In this document: positions 28,901-36,959 of the stretch, one piece after another
How positions within the stretch are numbered: position 1 is the stretch's first letter
How the letters are laid out: each line of letters begins with the position of its first letter
Assembly (NCBI GenBank): GCA_905221605.1
Contig: CAJNDS010002548.1
Coordinates: 231,001-295,000, forward strand
Direction: 5' to 3'
Origin: Symbiodinium natans
Taxonomy: Eukaryota; Sar; Dinophyceae; Suessiales; Symbiodiniaceae
Length of the DNA: 64,000 nucleotides
Notes under the pieces: generated by a model
The model's input: the letters and a program-made list of their open reading frames with translations, nothing else
The model's database searches: none
Told to the model about the DNA's origin: nothing
Made by a program: the position numbers and the translations under genes

Positions 28901-31900
28901 CCACAAGGCCCCGCTGCGGGCCGTGCCCTGGCCGCGCGGGAGCGGCTGCCTACCACTACTGCACACCGGCCCCTTGCAGCGGGCCGTGTCCTGGCCGCTC
29001 AAGGGCGCGTCAGGTTTTCCTCGCCCGTCGAAGTTCCAGCAAAGCCGCGGGCCTCAGTGCCGCGATGGGTGGAGGAGGATCGAAGGGCAGGGGCAAGAGC
29101 AAGAGCCCAGGCCCTAAGGGCCGAAAGGGAACGCCCTCGATCGACGACGTGCAGCGCCTGCTAGTCCGATGCATGCGGCACGGCGAAGGTGGCTGCAGAG
29201 GCCGGTTCGGTCCGGGCGGCCTCTACCCGGTTGATGAGTTGATCGAACAACTCGGCATCACCATCAACCAGTACAACCAGGCGGTCGCGCACGACGCCAA
29301 CCAGCGGAAACCGAGGTTGGACACCTCGCACGCTGGTTTCCTTCGTGCCTTCCAAGGCCACTCTGCCGATTGCGGCCATCCGATGGGGTTCATGATGGAG
29401 GGCCTAAGTGAGACGGCCATCGACGACCTCATACATCGGTATGGCCCGGCCATGTGGCACGGCACGGACCTGCATGTCGTGCCAAGCCTGATTCAGAACG
29501 GCTTGATCCCCGGCGGCGGGCCGGGAGGCCGCCTCGGAGTGCACTACGTCCTAGGCCACTGCCCCACGCAGTGGGAGGACGGGAGACGCGGGTTCCGCCG
29601 CGGATCGACTTGCATAGTCGAGGTCCGGCTGGCGGTCCTGCGGGACGCCGGAGTGCCTATCTATTCGGGAGCGGATGGGGTGGCTCTCACTGGCCAGATT
29701 AGGGCCACCGGCATCTCCCGCATCTGGGCACTCCCCAAGGGCTCGCCTGTTTACTCAGTCTTGATTGCTGAGTTAGAAGTGGATCGGTTGGTCCAGCATG
29801 TCGACCTAAGGAGTTTAGGCGACGCCAGTGCGGGCCCATACCCGCCGTTGGGGCGAGGACCGAAACTGGGCACGGTCCAAGCGTCCCAGGCTGCTGCGGC
29901 CAGCAGTGGCGCGGCGAGCTCCTCGACGGTTGTGCTGGCCCCTGCGGGCCGTGTCATGGCCGCGGGGGCCGCCCAACCTGTTACCCCTCCGAAGGCCGCG
30001 CCTAAGGCAAAAGGGCGTCCCTCAGGGACTCCTAGGACTTCGATCGTTCCAGCGAAGCCCAAGGTGTACCCTAGGCGCAACATCCCTGGCCCCAATGTCC
30101 TCGAGGCCGAAGACTCGCTCGAGGAAGAGGCAGCCCAGGAGGCTGAAGGTGTCGAGGAAGATAGTTCCAGCTCGGATCTTCCCGACACGCGGGCGCCTCC
30201 AGCCGCGGTCAAGGTGAAGGAGGACGAGGAGCCCGCTAGTGGGGCCCAGGCCGAGAGCACAGAGGAAGGGGTCCTCGTGCTCGGCCAGTCGGTGGTCACC
30301 AGCGCGAAGGAGTGCCTCGCGCGGTCCGAAGCTCTTCTGAGAGCGCAGAAGCTCCAGTCGAAAATACTGGAGGTTGCGGGAACTGCGATGGTGAAGCTGG
30401 AGAAGATCACCAAGCGTGAGGAGTCCCTCAAAACACTGCGCCGAGAGGGAGAGAGTCGGGCGGCCGGGGAAGGCGCCGACGGGGAAGAGGTGTCTGACGA
30501 TGGTCAGGACGCCCCCGGGGTTGCGGGGTCGAGCAGTTCCGCAAGGCCTTCGGGAGGCGGGACCGCCCAGTCCGCCTCGGCCTCAGAGGAGCCTCGCCCC
30601 AACGCTGAAGGCCACTACGGATGTTCGGCTCCGGGATGCGGGCTGGCCTTTGAGTCGCTGGTGCAGTACCACTTGCATCAGGCGGCCTGCCATGGCGCCT
30701 CTCTTCCGCCCAACCTGGGGATCAGCCCCTCCGCACCTCTTGACCCTTTTCGTCAGGACTGGCGGGGACGGCTGTTCCGCCGAGGAAAGGACGGTGGGTA
30801 TGGGGAGGTGCCCATGCTCCGAGTGATTAGGTACCACAAAGCCAACGGGTACGATCACTCGAGGGTCCCGCTCCTGAAGCGAGGGGACCGAATCCAGCTT
30901 GAGGATGGATCGCACCACATTTATGGTGGTAGCCATCCGCCGGGGTGGCTTCGCGATGACCCCGAGCTGGACCCCCCTCCAGAGAAAAGCGATGGAGGGT
31001 CCACGCCCAAGAGCGAGCCCACGGAGGAGGCCGATCCCGAGCCTCCGCGGGAGGCCGCTCCGCGCGGGCGGGCCCTCGAGCCGCCGAAAGGCGACGTCCA
31101 GCGACGCCTGGCCGAGCGTCGCTCCAAGCGAGATTACTCGCCGGACCTGGTGACGCCTCTTGACGATCTCCATGCCAAGGAGATCGACTCCTTCTTCGCG
31201 GGCGACCCAGCCGCGGATAGCCTTGACGTCATTTTGATGCGCGCCGAGGTTCGCACTGAGTCCCACCTCAAAGTTGGCCGGGAGGAGGAAGAGCCCCTGG
31301 TCAAGGAGGAACAGGAGGAGGAAACAGAGGTTGTCAAAGACGAGGAGGTCTCGGTTGAGATGGAGGAGGGCACCGCGGATGAGGCGGACGAAGTCGCCCT
31401 CCCAGCCAACCGAGCCTACGTCGAAGGCCGCTTTTACCCCTACGGCAGCTGGCGGTGCTTCTTCTGCGAAGCCATTAACCCGGTCACCGAGGACCAGTGC
31501 CTCACCACGCACGCGGGCGGCCCGAACGCGGGCGCCCCGTGCGACGGCCGATGGATCAATGGGATCGACATCGGGTGGTGGGAGGTAGATCCTCAAACCG
31601 CGCCGGAGCAATGGCGGCGGAGGTTTTCTGCCGAAGAGCTTGAAGAACAGCAAGCGCGGGCAGATGCCGCGAGGCTTCTCAGCGATGAGGAACTCGCTGA
31701 AGCCCTCCAGGCGGCCGAGGAGGCGCGGGCGGCCGAGCGCGCCAAAAAGCGGGAGCGGCGCCAGGCGGAGAAGGCGGAGCGCGATGATCACATCAGCGAG
31801 GCGCTCCGCATAGCAGGGTGGCAGTGCCCTAACTGCTATGAATGGAACCTTTCATTCAGGCAGCTGTGCTTTCGGTGCAGCACGCCTCTCCGCTTGGCAG

Positions 31901-33813
31901 AGGTCGTTTCCCGCGGGATCCCGGATCCGCGGCGCGGCGAAGAGAGGGACTCGGGCTCAGAAAGCAGCCAGGACGAGCTGGAGTACGAGATCCTTCTGGC
32001 CAACCGCGCGATGGACCAGGAAACCATCCAGCCTCTTCTTAGAAGTAAACACAAGAAGAGGGGCGGCAAGAGACGTCGCGAAGAGGCGACGTACGGGAAG
32101 GGCCGCGACCCTTGGAGTGCTTGGGCAGACGCCCGTGGCAAGGGCCAGGGCAAGCCGAAGGGCAGAGGCAAGTCCGATGCCAAGGGCAAGCCCAAGGGGA
32201 GGGGCAAGTACGCCTGGGGCGCTTTCGCCGCGGGCATTGTTGCCGCGCTCCAACCCCGCCCAAGCACAAGTTGGGTCCCAGCTTTCCCGTGCAGGTCGGC
32301 CCGGCCGCCGCCAAGTGTTCCGCTTCCGCCGCGGACCCCCTTCTTCCTGGGTCGCGGGCTCCTCAATCGGTTGATGCACGCCCTCAACGGGAACATCAAC
32401 GGCTGGTGGGGCCTGGCGGCTGCAGCGTCGGCGCCGATTGCCTTGCAGTTGCACCGCGGGGTTGTGCATGTTGTCGAGGACTCCATGCACGCGGTTGCAA
32501 CGGTTTCGGCCGACGTTGTCGAGGAAATCGGCCATGGGGCCAGGCGGACCGTGTGGGTCGCCGGAACAGCCATCACTCTGGTAGTAGTGATCTTGTGCGG
32601 CGCTGTTCTGTGGTACGTGAGTCGTGCCGTTGCCAATCGCATTGCGCATATGCGACATGGCAACACCGCGGCCCCTGAGGCGCGGCTGTCTCAACTCCTT
32701 GGCTCTGAAGCGACGTTCGAGGTCGTGAGCTCCAAGAAAGGGGTGACCCATAAGGTTTGGGTGCACCTCAAGGAGGAGACAGCCGCCTGTGGCTGTCGTG
32801 CTTACCTGGCAGAGGGACGTTGCGGGCATTGCGATGCCGCAATGGACACCGCTCGTTCCCTAGGGTTTTTGCACGCGGCCCAGCGAGGCGCGGGTTCTGC
32901 GCTCACAGACTCCATTCGGAGTACCGCCTCCGAAGCCCTGGCTAAGGGTAAGGTTGTGTTGGGTTTGGGAAACAGTGAAGGATGTTTCTCCCAACTTGCG
33001 GCCAAGAGCCGCGGGCTCTCCTGCTTTCAGGGGCTCGCGGGTCGTGACCTGGCCGCGGCCCCAGCAGATGGAGCGAGCGCAGCCCACGCACAGTCCGGCT
33101 CCGTGCAACGTGCCGCCACTGCCACTGTGGCGCGCACGCCAGGCCGGAGGAACAAGGGCCCAGCCCCCGCTAGGAGTTCTCCAGTCAAAGAAGCGGAATT
33201 CCTTGCGGGCGGGCCATACGTTCAGGCCGCCCAAACGCTGCTTGGGTCTGGAGCAGCAGAGGATGTGGTTTACATCCGGGCGTACAGCTTAGATTGCCCA
33301 TCCTGCATCGAGGCAATCGAAGCGTCGCTTAGCAAAGGCGCAGGCGTTCGGATTGTCGCCGACATGGGGCAATGTCACCGCACCAAACTGCAGTGGCAAG
33401 CGTTGAAACGCTTGGCGGCTGCAGGCGCCGAGGTGAAGGTGGGTTGCGGCACATCCGTGCGCGACGCCTATGCTCGCGACGGCCGCGGGGCTAAGGTAGG
33501 CACCGGGATTCAAGGGCTGCACCATGCCAAGGCCCTTTGCCTACTGCGGCCTGAAGGCGCGGTGGTGCTGATTGGGAGCCTCAATTTTACCACAAGCAGC
33601 AAGGCCAATGCGGAGGCAGGGCTTAGGCTTGAGGTCCCCAAGACGCACTCAGTCGTGCAGTCCTACATCGAGGATTTCCAGAGGGTGTCGGCTGAGGCAT
33701 TCTCCCTCGATGAGGCGGTCGCAAAGCGCCCTCAGTTGGAGCGAGCCAGTAGCTCCAACGTTGCTGGCAACACCGCTCGTGCCCCCAACACTGCTCCACA
33801 GGGTATCGAGTAG
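25843..33813 (+). CDS. GPY/F tail, RT fingers-palm, KptA, zinc fingers, SWIM and PLD-like polyprotein, copy 2
   Basis: One 2,656-codon open frame whose first codon is an internal GTG. Numbering from 25843: GPY/F-like tail (1-50); basic and SH3/BAH-like stretch (~125-190); Rossmann-like region (~290-440); RT fingers and palm (~620-830) with motif A Asp749 and YVDD 817-820; low-complexity linker (~885-1070); candidate internal start Met1075; KptA/Tpt1 domain (~1098-1306) with Arg1112-His1113, RAFQGHS 1168-1174 and HGT 1206-1208; C2H2 finger (~1592-1620); two Trp/Cys zinc modules (~1870-1905 and ~1993-2017); a charged coiled coil between them; membrane segment (~2236-2260); SWIM finger C2316-C2318-C2327-H2329; and a single-HKD PLD domain with H2561-x-K2563 and GSLN 2578-2581. 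The matching segment of copy 1 has five lesions; this one has none. Confidence 0.93.
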   Translation: MDLKPGDRVVWNAPRARSEGAGRVPWKPGLTGPWRVLEVKGHRLTLEPVSMESGGTSSARRGPMEAHAEDCILVPADADGAESREPVVFEDDGTGGDGSSRPSLGQQVQGDAKQVEFTLTRRGRDFVLRLGDRIAYRGVGGGPKVCRLGRVTQVDAARAQVGVHRYLPDASGVRVKWRLAYIAEDGALTLSEGTRPAHEAVSVKEIISKIDLNRDGVLAAASARKLDKGAYSLQDRTLERASRAGTSVLSIREALADLLVAEPRVLQPRASPESGAVESWFRQYFLGGVADVVEVAWGDAVVSDAARRHGYRVVPAFVQGKQAYGITWNLAAEEHLEAIGGAVLRTEPKVLVIGLEGKNVPRAFLQLVVRCAQERTRAGAHVALHLQAQKGEWEPWRLEEWGALFGTLAEPRWPWAFVRADICQFARASGRGNLVESGALWLADFSLESVGLRCSRPDALGAVQHKHVERAQADYNLIGAAFCASLQDLGLRGAEELCTAAVESFPATAGADSAAAAPQPSPVVPLPDVRSGEDLTPAERAELDKEVDKYAAEKEAFWRTKADAKDWDSVRADLEVYALAGEKVAEDPRRTEAYRDLVWSGLKIEPGPTRPGLTDADIAAVREVIRRKAAGFWVEDTTRTTVRKFAHDCIPTGPPVSQPHSLRGESAQWVDDKLEEECKRGQLIRGSSAWGSAPFPTKEMPSYKRHRKRRLVVDYRRVNARIKRSTYYCRRGSDVLAAAVGSVWYTFVDAVSGFNQIRNTKRAREVLAIVARSGKYLPVGLTFGPINGPDDFNFVVDRAYAPGRGRRLKYTKEWIAYVDDLTVRTGRVIDGRFFTDAQAEGAVREACAKGAVAAPQSASSALEALGVRGAHNTKRANHDAARSDQNHPTRVLMLRMLGLFGCFCVQGGCFWGGPFPRSPVCGQKDFSSFVACSFVRLSRSKRFASRPRGSVQGRSRSRGSLKAQTLKKLPKPPPQRFKCVVEPRVGSPSPRSCLCTAPRCGSRPDRAGATKRSPGPSWSTTRPRCGPCPGRAGAAAYHYCTPAPCSGPCPGRSRARQVFLARRSSSKAAGLSAAMGGGGSKGRGKSKSPGPKGRKGTPSIDDVQRLLVRCMRHGEGGCRGRFGPGGLYPVDELIEQLGITINQYNQAVAHDANQRKPRLDTSHAGFLRAFQGHSADCGHPMGFMMEGLSETAIDDLIHRYGPAMWHGTDLHVVPSLIQNGLIPGGGPGGRLGVHYVLGHCPTQWEDGRRGFRRGSTCIVEVRLAVLRDAGVPIYSGADGVALTGQIRATGISRIWALPKGSPVYSVLIAELEVDRLVQHVDLRSLGDASAGPYPPLGRGPKLGTVQASQAAAASSGAASSSTVVLAPAGRVMAAGAAQPVTPPKAAPKAKGRPSGTPRTSIVPAKPKVYPRRNIPGPNVLEAEDSLEEEAAQEAEGVEEDSSSSDLPDTRAPPAAVKVKEDEEPASGAQAESTEEGVLVLGQSVVTSAKECLARSEALLRAQKLQSKILEVAGTAMVKLEKITKREESLKTLRREGESRAAGEGADGEEVSDDGQDAPGVAGSSSSARPSGGGTAQSASASEEPRPNAEGHYGCSAPGCGLAFESLVQYHLHQAACHGASLPPNLGISPSAPLDPFRQDWRGRLFRRGKDGGYGEVPMLRVIRYHKANGYDHSRVPLLKRGDRIQLEDGSHHIYGGSHPPGWLRDDPELDPPPEKSDGGSTPKSEPTEEADPEPPREAAPRGRALEPPKGDVQRRLAERRSKRDYSPDLVTPLDDLHAKEIDSFFAGDPAADSLDVILMRAEVRTESHLKVGREEEEPLVKEEQEEETEVVKDEEVSVEMEEGTADEADEVALPANRAYVEGRFYPYGSWRCFFCEAINPVTEDQCLTTHAGGPNAGAPCDGRWINGIDIGWWEVDPQTAPEQWRRRFSAEELEEQQARADAARLLSDEELAEALQAAEEARAAERAKKRERRQAEKAERDDHISEALRIAGWQCPNCYEWNLSFRQLCFRCSTPLRLAEVVSRGIPDPRRGEERDSGSESSQDELEYEILLANRAMDQETIQPLLRSKHKKRGGKRRREEATYGKGRDPWSAWADARGKGQGKPKGRGKSDAKGKPKGRGKYAWGAFAAGIVAALQPRPSTSWVPAFPCRSARPPPSVPLPPRTPFFLGRGLLNRLMHALNGNINGWWGLAAAASAPIALQLHRGVVHVVEDSMHAVATVSADVVEEIGHGARRTVWVAGTAITLVVVILCGAVLWYVSRAVANRIAHMRHGNTAAPEARLSQLLGSEATFEVVSSKKGVTHKVWVHLKEETAACGCRAYLAEGRCGHCDAAMDTARSLGFLHAAQRGAGSALTDSIRSTASEALAKGKVVLGLGNSEGCFSQLAAKSRGLSCFQGLAGRDLAAAPADGASAAHAQSGSVQRAATATVARTPGRRNKGPAPARSSPVKEAEFLAGGPYVQAAQTLLGSGAAEDVVYIRAYSLDCPSCIEAIEASLSKGAGVRIVADMGQCHRTKLQWQALKRLAAAGAEVKVGCGTSVRDAYARDGRGAKVGTGIQGLHHAKALCLLRPEGAVVLIGSLNFTTSSKANAEAGLRLEVPKTHSVVQSYIEDFQRVSAEAFSLDEAVAKRPQLERASSSNVAGNTARAPNTAPQGIE
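27697..28350 (+). other. RT fingers/palm half (permuted), copy 2
   Basis: In order: a connector typical of the region before Ty3-type RT (HDCIPTGPPV), fingers with RRLVVDYRRVN, motif A around Asp at 28087-28089, motif B (VGLTFGPINGPDDF) and YVDD at 28291-28302. It ends without the thumb, which is encoded about 6 kb upstream, N-terminal to the integrase. Confidence 0.92.
28841..28998 (+). repeat. Cluster of three bulged-G hairpin repeats (copy 2)
   Basis: Hairpins lie at 28841-28860 (GTC/GAC), 28916-28935 (GCC/GGC) and 28979-28998 (GCC/GGC). They are at the same sites as 10920-11077 in copy 1, just upstream of the possible internal start at 29065. Confidence 0.85.
29136..29760 (+). other. KptA/Tpt1 RNA 2'-phosphotransferase domain, copy 2
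   Basis: The family removes the splice-junction 2'-phosphate from RNA using NAD+. All family landmarks appear in order: N-lobe Arg-His dyad (CMRHGEGG); LYPVDELIEQL, matching the usual G-W/Y-V-x-V-D-E-L-L helix; RAFQGHS, matching RA-x-QGHS; WHGTDLHVVPSLIQNGL, matching Y-H-G-T...S-I-L-x-x-G-L; GVHYVL, matching VHLS; and SGADGVALT, matching the S-x-N-G-V-x-L-T strand. The length (~205 aa) is normal for a complete enzyme. I infer it could be active; this is untested. Confidence 0.9.
31448..31890 (+). other. Two Trp/Cys zinc modules with coiled coil between, copy 2
   Basis: The second module (31819-31890) fits the RanBP2 pattern exactly: W-x-C-x2-C-x3-N-x6-C-x2-C. The first (31448-31550) begins WRCFFCEAIN, then C and C spaced by a long insert. 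Between them is a Glu/Ala/Arg-rich coiled coil that copy 1 has largely lost by deletion. RanBP2-type fingers often bind single-stranded RNA or ubiquitin. Confidence 0.75.
32549..32625 (+). other. Predicted transmembrane segment, copy 2
   Basis: About 25 residues (TVWVAGTAITLVVVILCGAV and onward) are strongly hydrophobic and bounded by Arg. This is unusual in a retrotransposon polyprotein lacking an obvious envelope gene. Confidence 0.7.
32740..32835 (+). other. SWIM-type zinc finger, copy 2
   Basis: The C-x-C-x8-C-x-H ligands are codons at 32788, 32794, 32821 and 32827, preceded by a short beta stretch (HKVWVHLKE) as in SWIM domains. SWIM fingers are common in MULE transposases and MEKK1-type proteins; I know of no LTR element that uses one. 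Confidence 0.8.
33217..33650 (+). other. Single-HKD PLD/Nuc-like nuclease domain, copy 2
   Basis: An N-terminal strand (DVVYIRAYSLDC), a second strand (VRIVADMGQC), then H-x-K at 33523-33531 and GSLNFTTSS downstream give the HKD signature once. This matches dimeric Nuc/PLD6(Zucchini)-type nucleases or cardiolipin hydrolases. The usual Asp after H-x-K-x4 is not obvious, so activity is uncertain. Confidence 0.82.
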
Positions 33814-34408
33814 GCTGCGGCCAGTCGGCGCGGCGTGGAAGGGGTTTCCACGCGATTTCTTAGGCATCACAGCGCGGCACGCTGTCGAGCCTCTTTTGAT
33901 CGTGTTTTGCTTGCGGGCGAAGAGCCGCGGCAGGGGTTTTCCCTGCCCATTTTGCCTACCCGCACTTTTCTTCCCAGCCCGTTGCGGCTGCTGCGGACCG
34001 TGTCCTGGTCGCGGCAGTGCGCTCGCCGAAGCGCGTGCGAGCTGCACTGCCTGCGGCACGAGCAATGTGCGCGGCTCTCGCTGAGTCCGGTAGCCCGTAG
34101 GGTAGTTCTGGATAGGTGAGTAGCCGTAGCCGTAGCTTAGGACCGGCCGTGTACAGTGTACCATCTGTACCATAGATTTCAGTGTCTGCCGTAGCAGTCC
34201 TCAAAGCACTCAGTGGGCTCTGTGTACTGGAGCCTCGACTCAGGTCGTGCAAAAGACCGGAGCGCCTGGTTTAGGCTGGTTTTGGAGGGTCGTTCGTTTG
34301 GGTCGTCTCGTTTCGCGTGTCTTCGTTTGCGGGCTTGCGCCCAAAGCCGCGACGGACGCCCGCCCTCCTTGTGGAAGTCACTCACCGGAGCCTCGGCTGA
34401 GGGGCGAA
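33814..34408 (+). other. 3' noncoding region of copy 2, with hairpins and polypurine tract
   Basis: No gene is seen. Bulged-G hairpins lie at 33817-33831, 33913-33928, 33993-34012 (ACC/GGT) and 34329-34350 (4-bp GCTT/AAGC stem, loop GCGCCCA). A purine-rich GAGGGGCGAA ends at 34408, directly before the 3' LTR. Confidence 0.75.
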
Positions 34409-34717
34409 TGTGAGCTGACATGAGTGCATATGCATCTTCTGCTCTGTGATGCATTAGGACTCGGCAGACCACCTTGTAGTTTTCCTTTGCATGTAGAGTT
34501 TTGCAATTCGAATCAATGCCAATATTTTGGCTCAAGTACCGAGCTTGTGCCTTTGAGCACGGTAGTGTCGTACAGTAGCTCTTAGGTTGCTGTGCGGTCC
34601 GACCGGACGCACTCAGGCGTAGCTGCACAAGTGCTTGAACTCGCGAAGTCGTAAAACAGCGTGACCGGGCTGTGATTGCATTGGCTTAGTGCAAGTCCAG
34701 TGCTGGTCGACTTCACA
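34409..34717 (+). repeat. 3' LTR of copy 2
   Basis: The 309-bp repeat reads as identical to 17469-17777 and contains the same SL relic (34518-34536) and hairpin (34594-34610). It is followed by the ACAT target duplication at 34718-34721. Confidence 0.95.
34518..34536 (+). other. Dinoflagellate spliced-leader relic in LTR (copy 2, 3')
   Basis: Same sequence and LTR position as 17578-17596. Confidence 0.75.
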
Positions 34718-34721
34718 ACAT

Positions 34722-36959
34722 CTATGAAGCCCATGAAGCAATAATATGTATTTAGAAAATCGCACACTTTAGTGTGTATATATATATATACATATCTATA
34801 CATATCAGAAAAATAGAACAGGAGGTCGCCAGACCTCCTGGACTCTCGGTGGGTCAGGAAAACGGTGTCTTTCCCATCTAATGCATGTGTTTGACTAGAA
34901 ATATAATGCACCATTTCAGTTTATGATTGAACTTTTATGAGTTTTTGTAGGGGCGAGAACAAAACGAAAATTTTTAACACGTTAAAATTTTTAACGGTTA
35001 AAATTTTTAACAAATGGTGTTTAAGAGGAGGGAAGTTTTTTAACAGTTAAAATTTTTAGCGCGTTAAAAATTTTCTTTCTCTTGTTCAGACAAATCAATG
35101 ATGAACATGAAGGCAAAGCCCTAAGGCTAAACCCAAAACCTCACCCCCTGCAGCTCTAAGTAAAGATGTAAACCCCTGGCCCACCCCGAAACCTGAATAG
35201 GTATGCAGTATAGATTTAACGTGCTACAAAACTACATGCATATGTATGTGTCTCTGCTTTGTCTATGTGTATATAGCACAATGCATTATACATATAGAAA
35301 ATCTATACTGTACATCTGTTTAAGTTTTGGGGTCGATGGGTTTAGGGGTTAGGGTGCAAGGTTTAGGGTTTAGGGTCTAGGGTTCAGGGTTTAGGGTTTA
35401 CTTGGATTTAAATGTTTGGTATATTATATCTATATATATATATATATGTATACATATGTATATCGACATACATTCTATGCAGTTACTTGTTGTATAGTTT
35501 TAAATACTGCACCTCTGTTTTAAGTTTAGGGTTTATGGGTTTAGGTTTAGCATGGAGGTTTGGGGTTTAGGGTTTTCTACTTGTTCGTGTATAGGTTTTC
35601 CCAATGTTTTTGTCGCTATTTTAGCGTTTTTATCGTTTTGAAGCATCCTAAACCCAAAAAATTCACTACACCCTAGTTGTCAAACTTGATTTTGGCGTTT
35701 TTTTGTTTTCTGTTTGTTTGTGTATGGGTTTTTTAGGGTTTAGGGTGGAAGGTTTAGGTTTCAGGGTGGAGGGTCTAGGGTTCGGGGCTAGGGTTTACTT
35801 AGATGTACATGCATCATATTATATATATATACACATGTATTTCAGTATACACAAACATATGCAAATAGATATATATATATATGAGGCAGGAACCTTTATG
35901 TATGATTTGACCTCTTTCTTTGTTTTCATACTAGCCTATACTACTGCTACGATTAACAGAGTTATCGAATAGGGCCATCACGCTCCTCTGAAGACTGCTT
36001 CAAAACCCCAACACTAAACCCTAACCCTAAACCTTAAGCCCGAAAAACAAGAAATATAATAAAACAAGAGCCTACCTACCTCCCTAGAGGCGAAACAGAG
36101 AGACTACACCGTGTGTTTCTTTCGCACTGAACCCCAACGACCTACCCCTAAGCTCTAGGGGAGAGGACGCTGTGGGAACCTATTCTTGGGATAGGTTGTG
36201 TTTTAAAAAGATTATGAAACATTCGGACACGGTATCACGAGAATACTGTGAGCAGATACTTCATTTTTTGAATTCATGCCCGTGCATGCGAGTTCATGCC
36301 CGTTCATGCCCCGTGCACGCGAACGCCCCGCAAAACGGAATAACAACGATATACCCTCCAACTAACCTATTGTTGGGACAGGTGCTCGAACGAACACACG
36401 GTGAATCTGAAAGGTCTGGGGTTCATGGTTGAACAATAAACCCTATAAGGCTTCAAGGTGTGGGGACTACAAACCTGAAACCCTATAGGGACCCGCCCCT
36501 TGTGGAGCATTTAGGGTTTCACGTGTAGGGTTAACGGTGAAGTGTCTAGGGTTTTCTTTTCAAGCTCATCTATGCGACTCGCGCGATTTCTGATGGGAGA
36601 GCGGGCGTGCAGCTTCGCACATTGGCACACTGTGGGTCGAAATGCAACGGCAGCAAAGAGGCTGCAAGCAAAAGGCAAGGCAACACGTTTCGGACAGGCA
36701 GGAGCAGTGTCAGAGACCAAATGGTTGGGTTGCAGGCCAGCCACTTGAATAGCCCAGCCAAAATGACTTAGTAGAGGGGCCCCGACTAAAGCAGGTAGAA
36801 CATTAACTTTCAGCCTTTCGCAAAATCGCCACGTTCGTTGCAAGAAGGGACCTCCTCCCCTGCAGCGGCTGAGTTCACTTATACAATCTCTTTTGTTTTC
36901 TTTCTGTCCCTTGTTCCTATGTCTCCAATTTTGTCGATTGTAGGTATTCAAGGGAAGTG
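34722..36959. repeat. AT-rich gene-free spacer with telomere-like tracts
   Basis: No convincing gene is seen. It contains a CAGGAGGT...ACCTCCTG hairpin (34817-34840), a cluster of near-palindromes GTTAAAATTTTTAAC (34965-35075), (TA)n tracts, and degenerate TTTAGGG/CCCTAAA tracts at about 35333-35402, 35521-35572, 35735-35795 and 36012-36034. Confidence 0.85.

Larger units (their letters stand above)
17469..34717 (+). mobile_element. Complete giant LTR retrotransposon, copy 2
   Basis: This 17,249-bp element is flanked by two 309-bp LTRs (17469-17777 and 34409-34717) that I read as identical. The ends are TGTGA...TCACA, and the flanks carry a 4-bp ACAT duplication (17465-17468 and 34718-34721). 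A candidate primer-binding site starts 2 nt after the 5' LTR and a purine-rich tract abuts the 3' LTR. Two single-nt deletions, near 25416 and 25832, split what would otherwise be one frame of about 5,280 codons. Domain content resembles Ty3/gypsy, but the RT is split and permuted and extra enzymes follow. Identical LTRs imply very recent integration. Confidence 0.95.

Noticed and set aside
1-34717. Tandem gene array interpretation of the two ~17-kb units
   Set aside because: Copy 2 has its own LTR pair and ACAT target duplication, and AT-rich host DNA separates it from copy 1, so they are two insertions in the same orientation.
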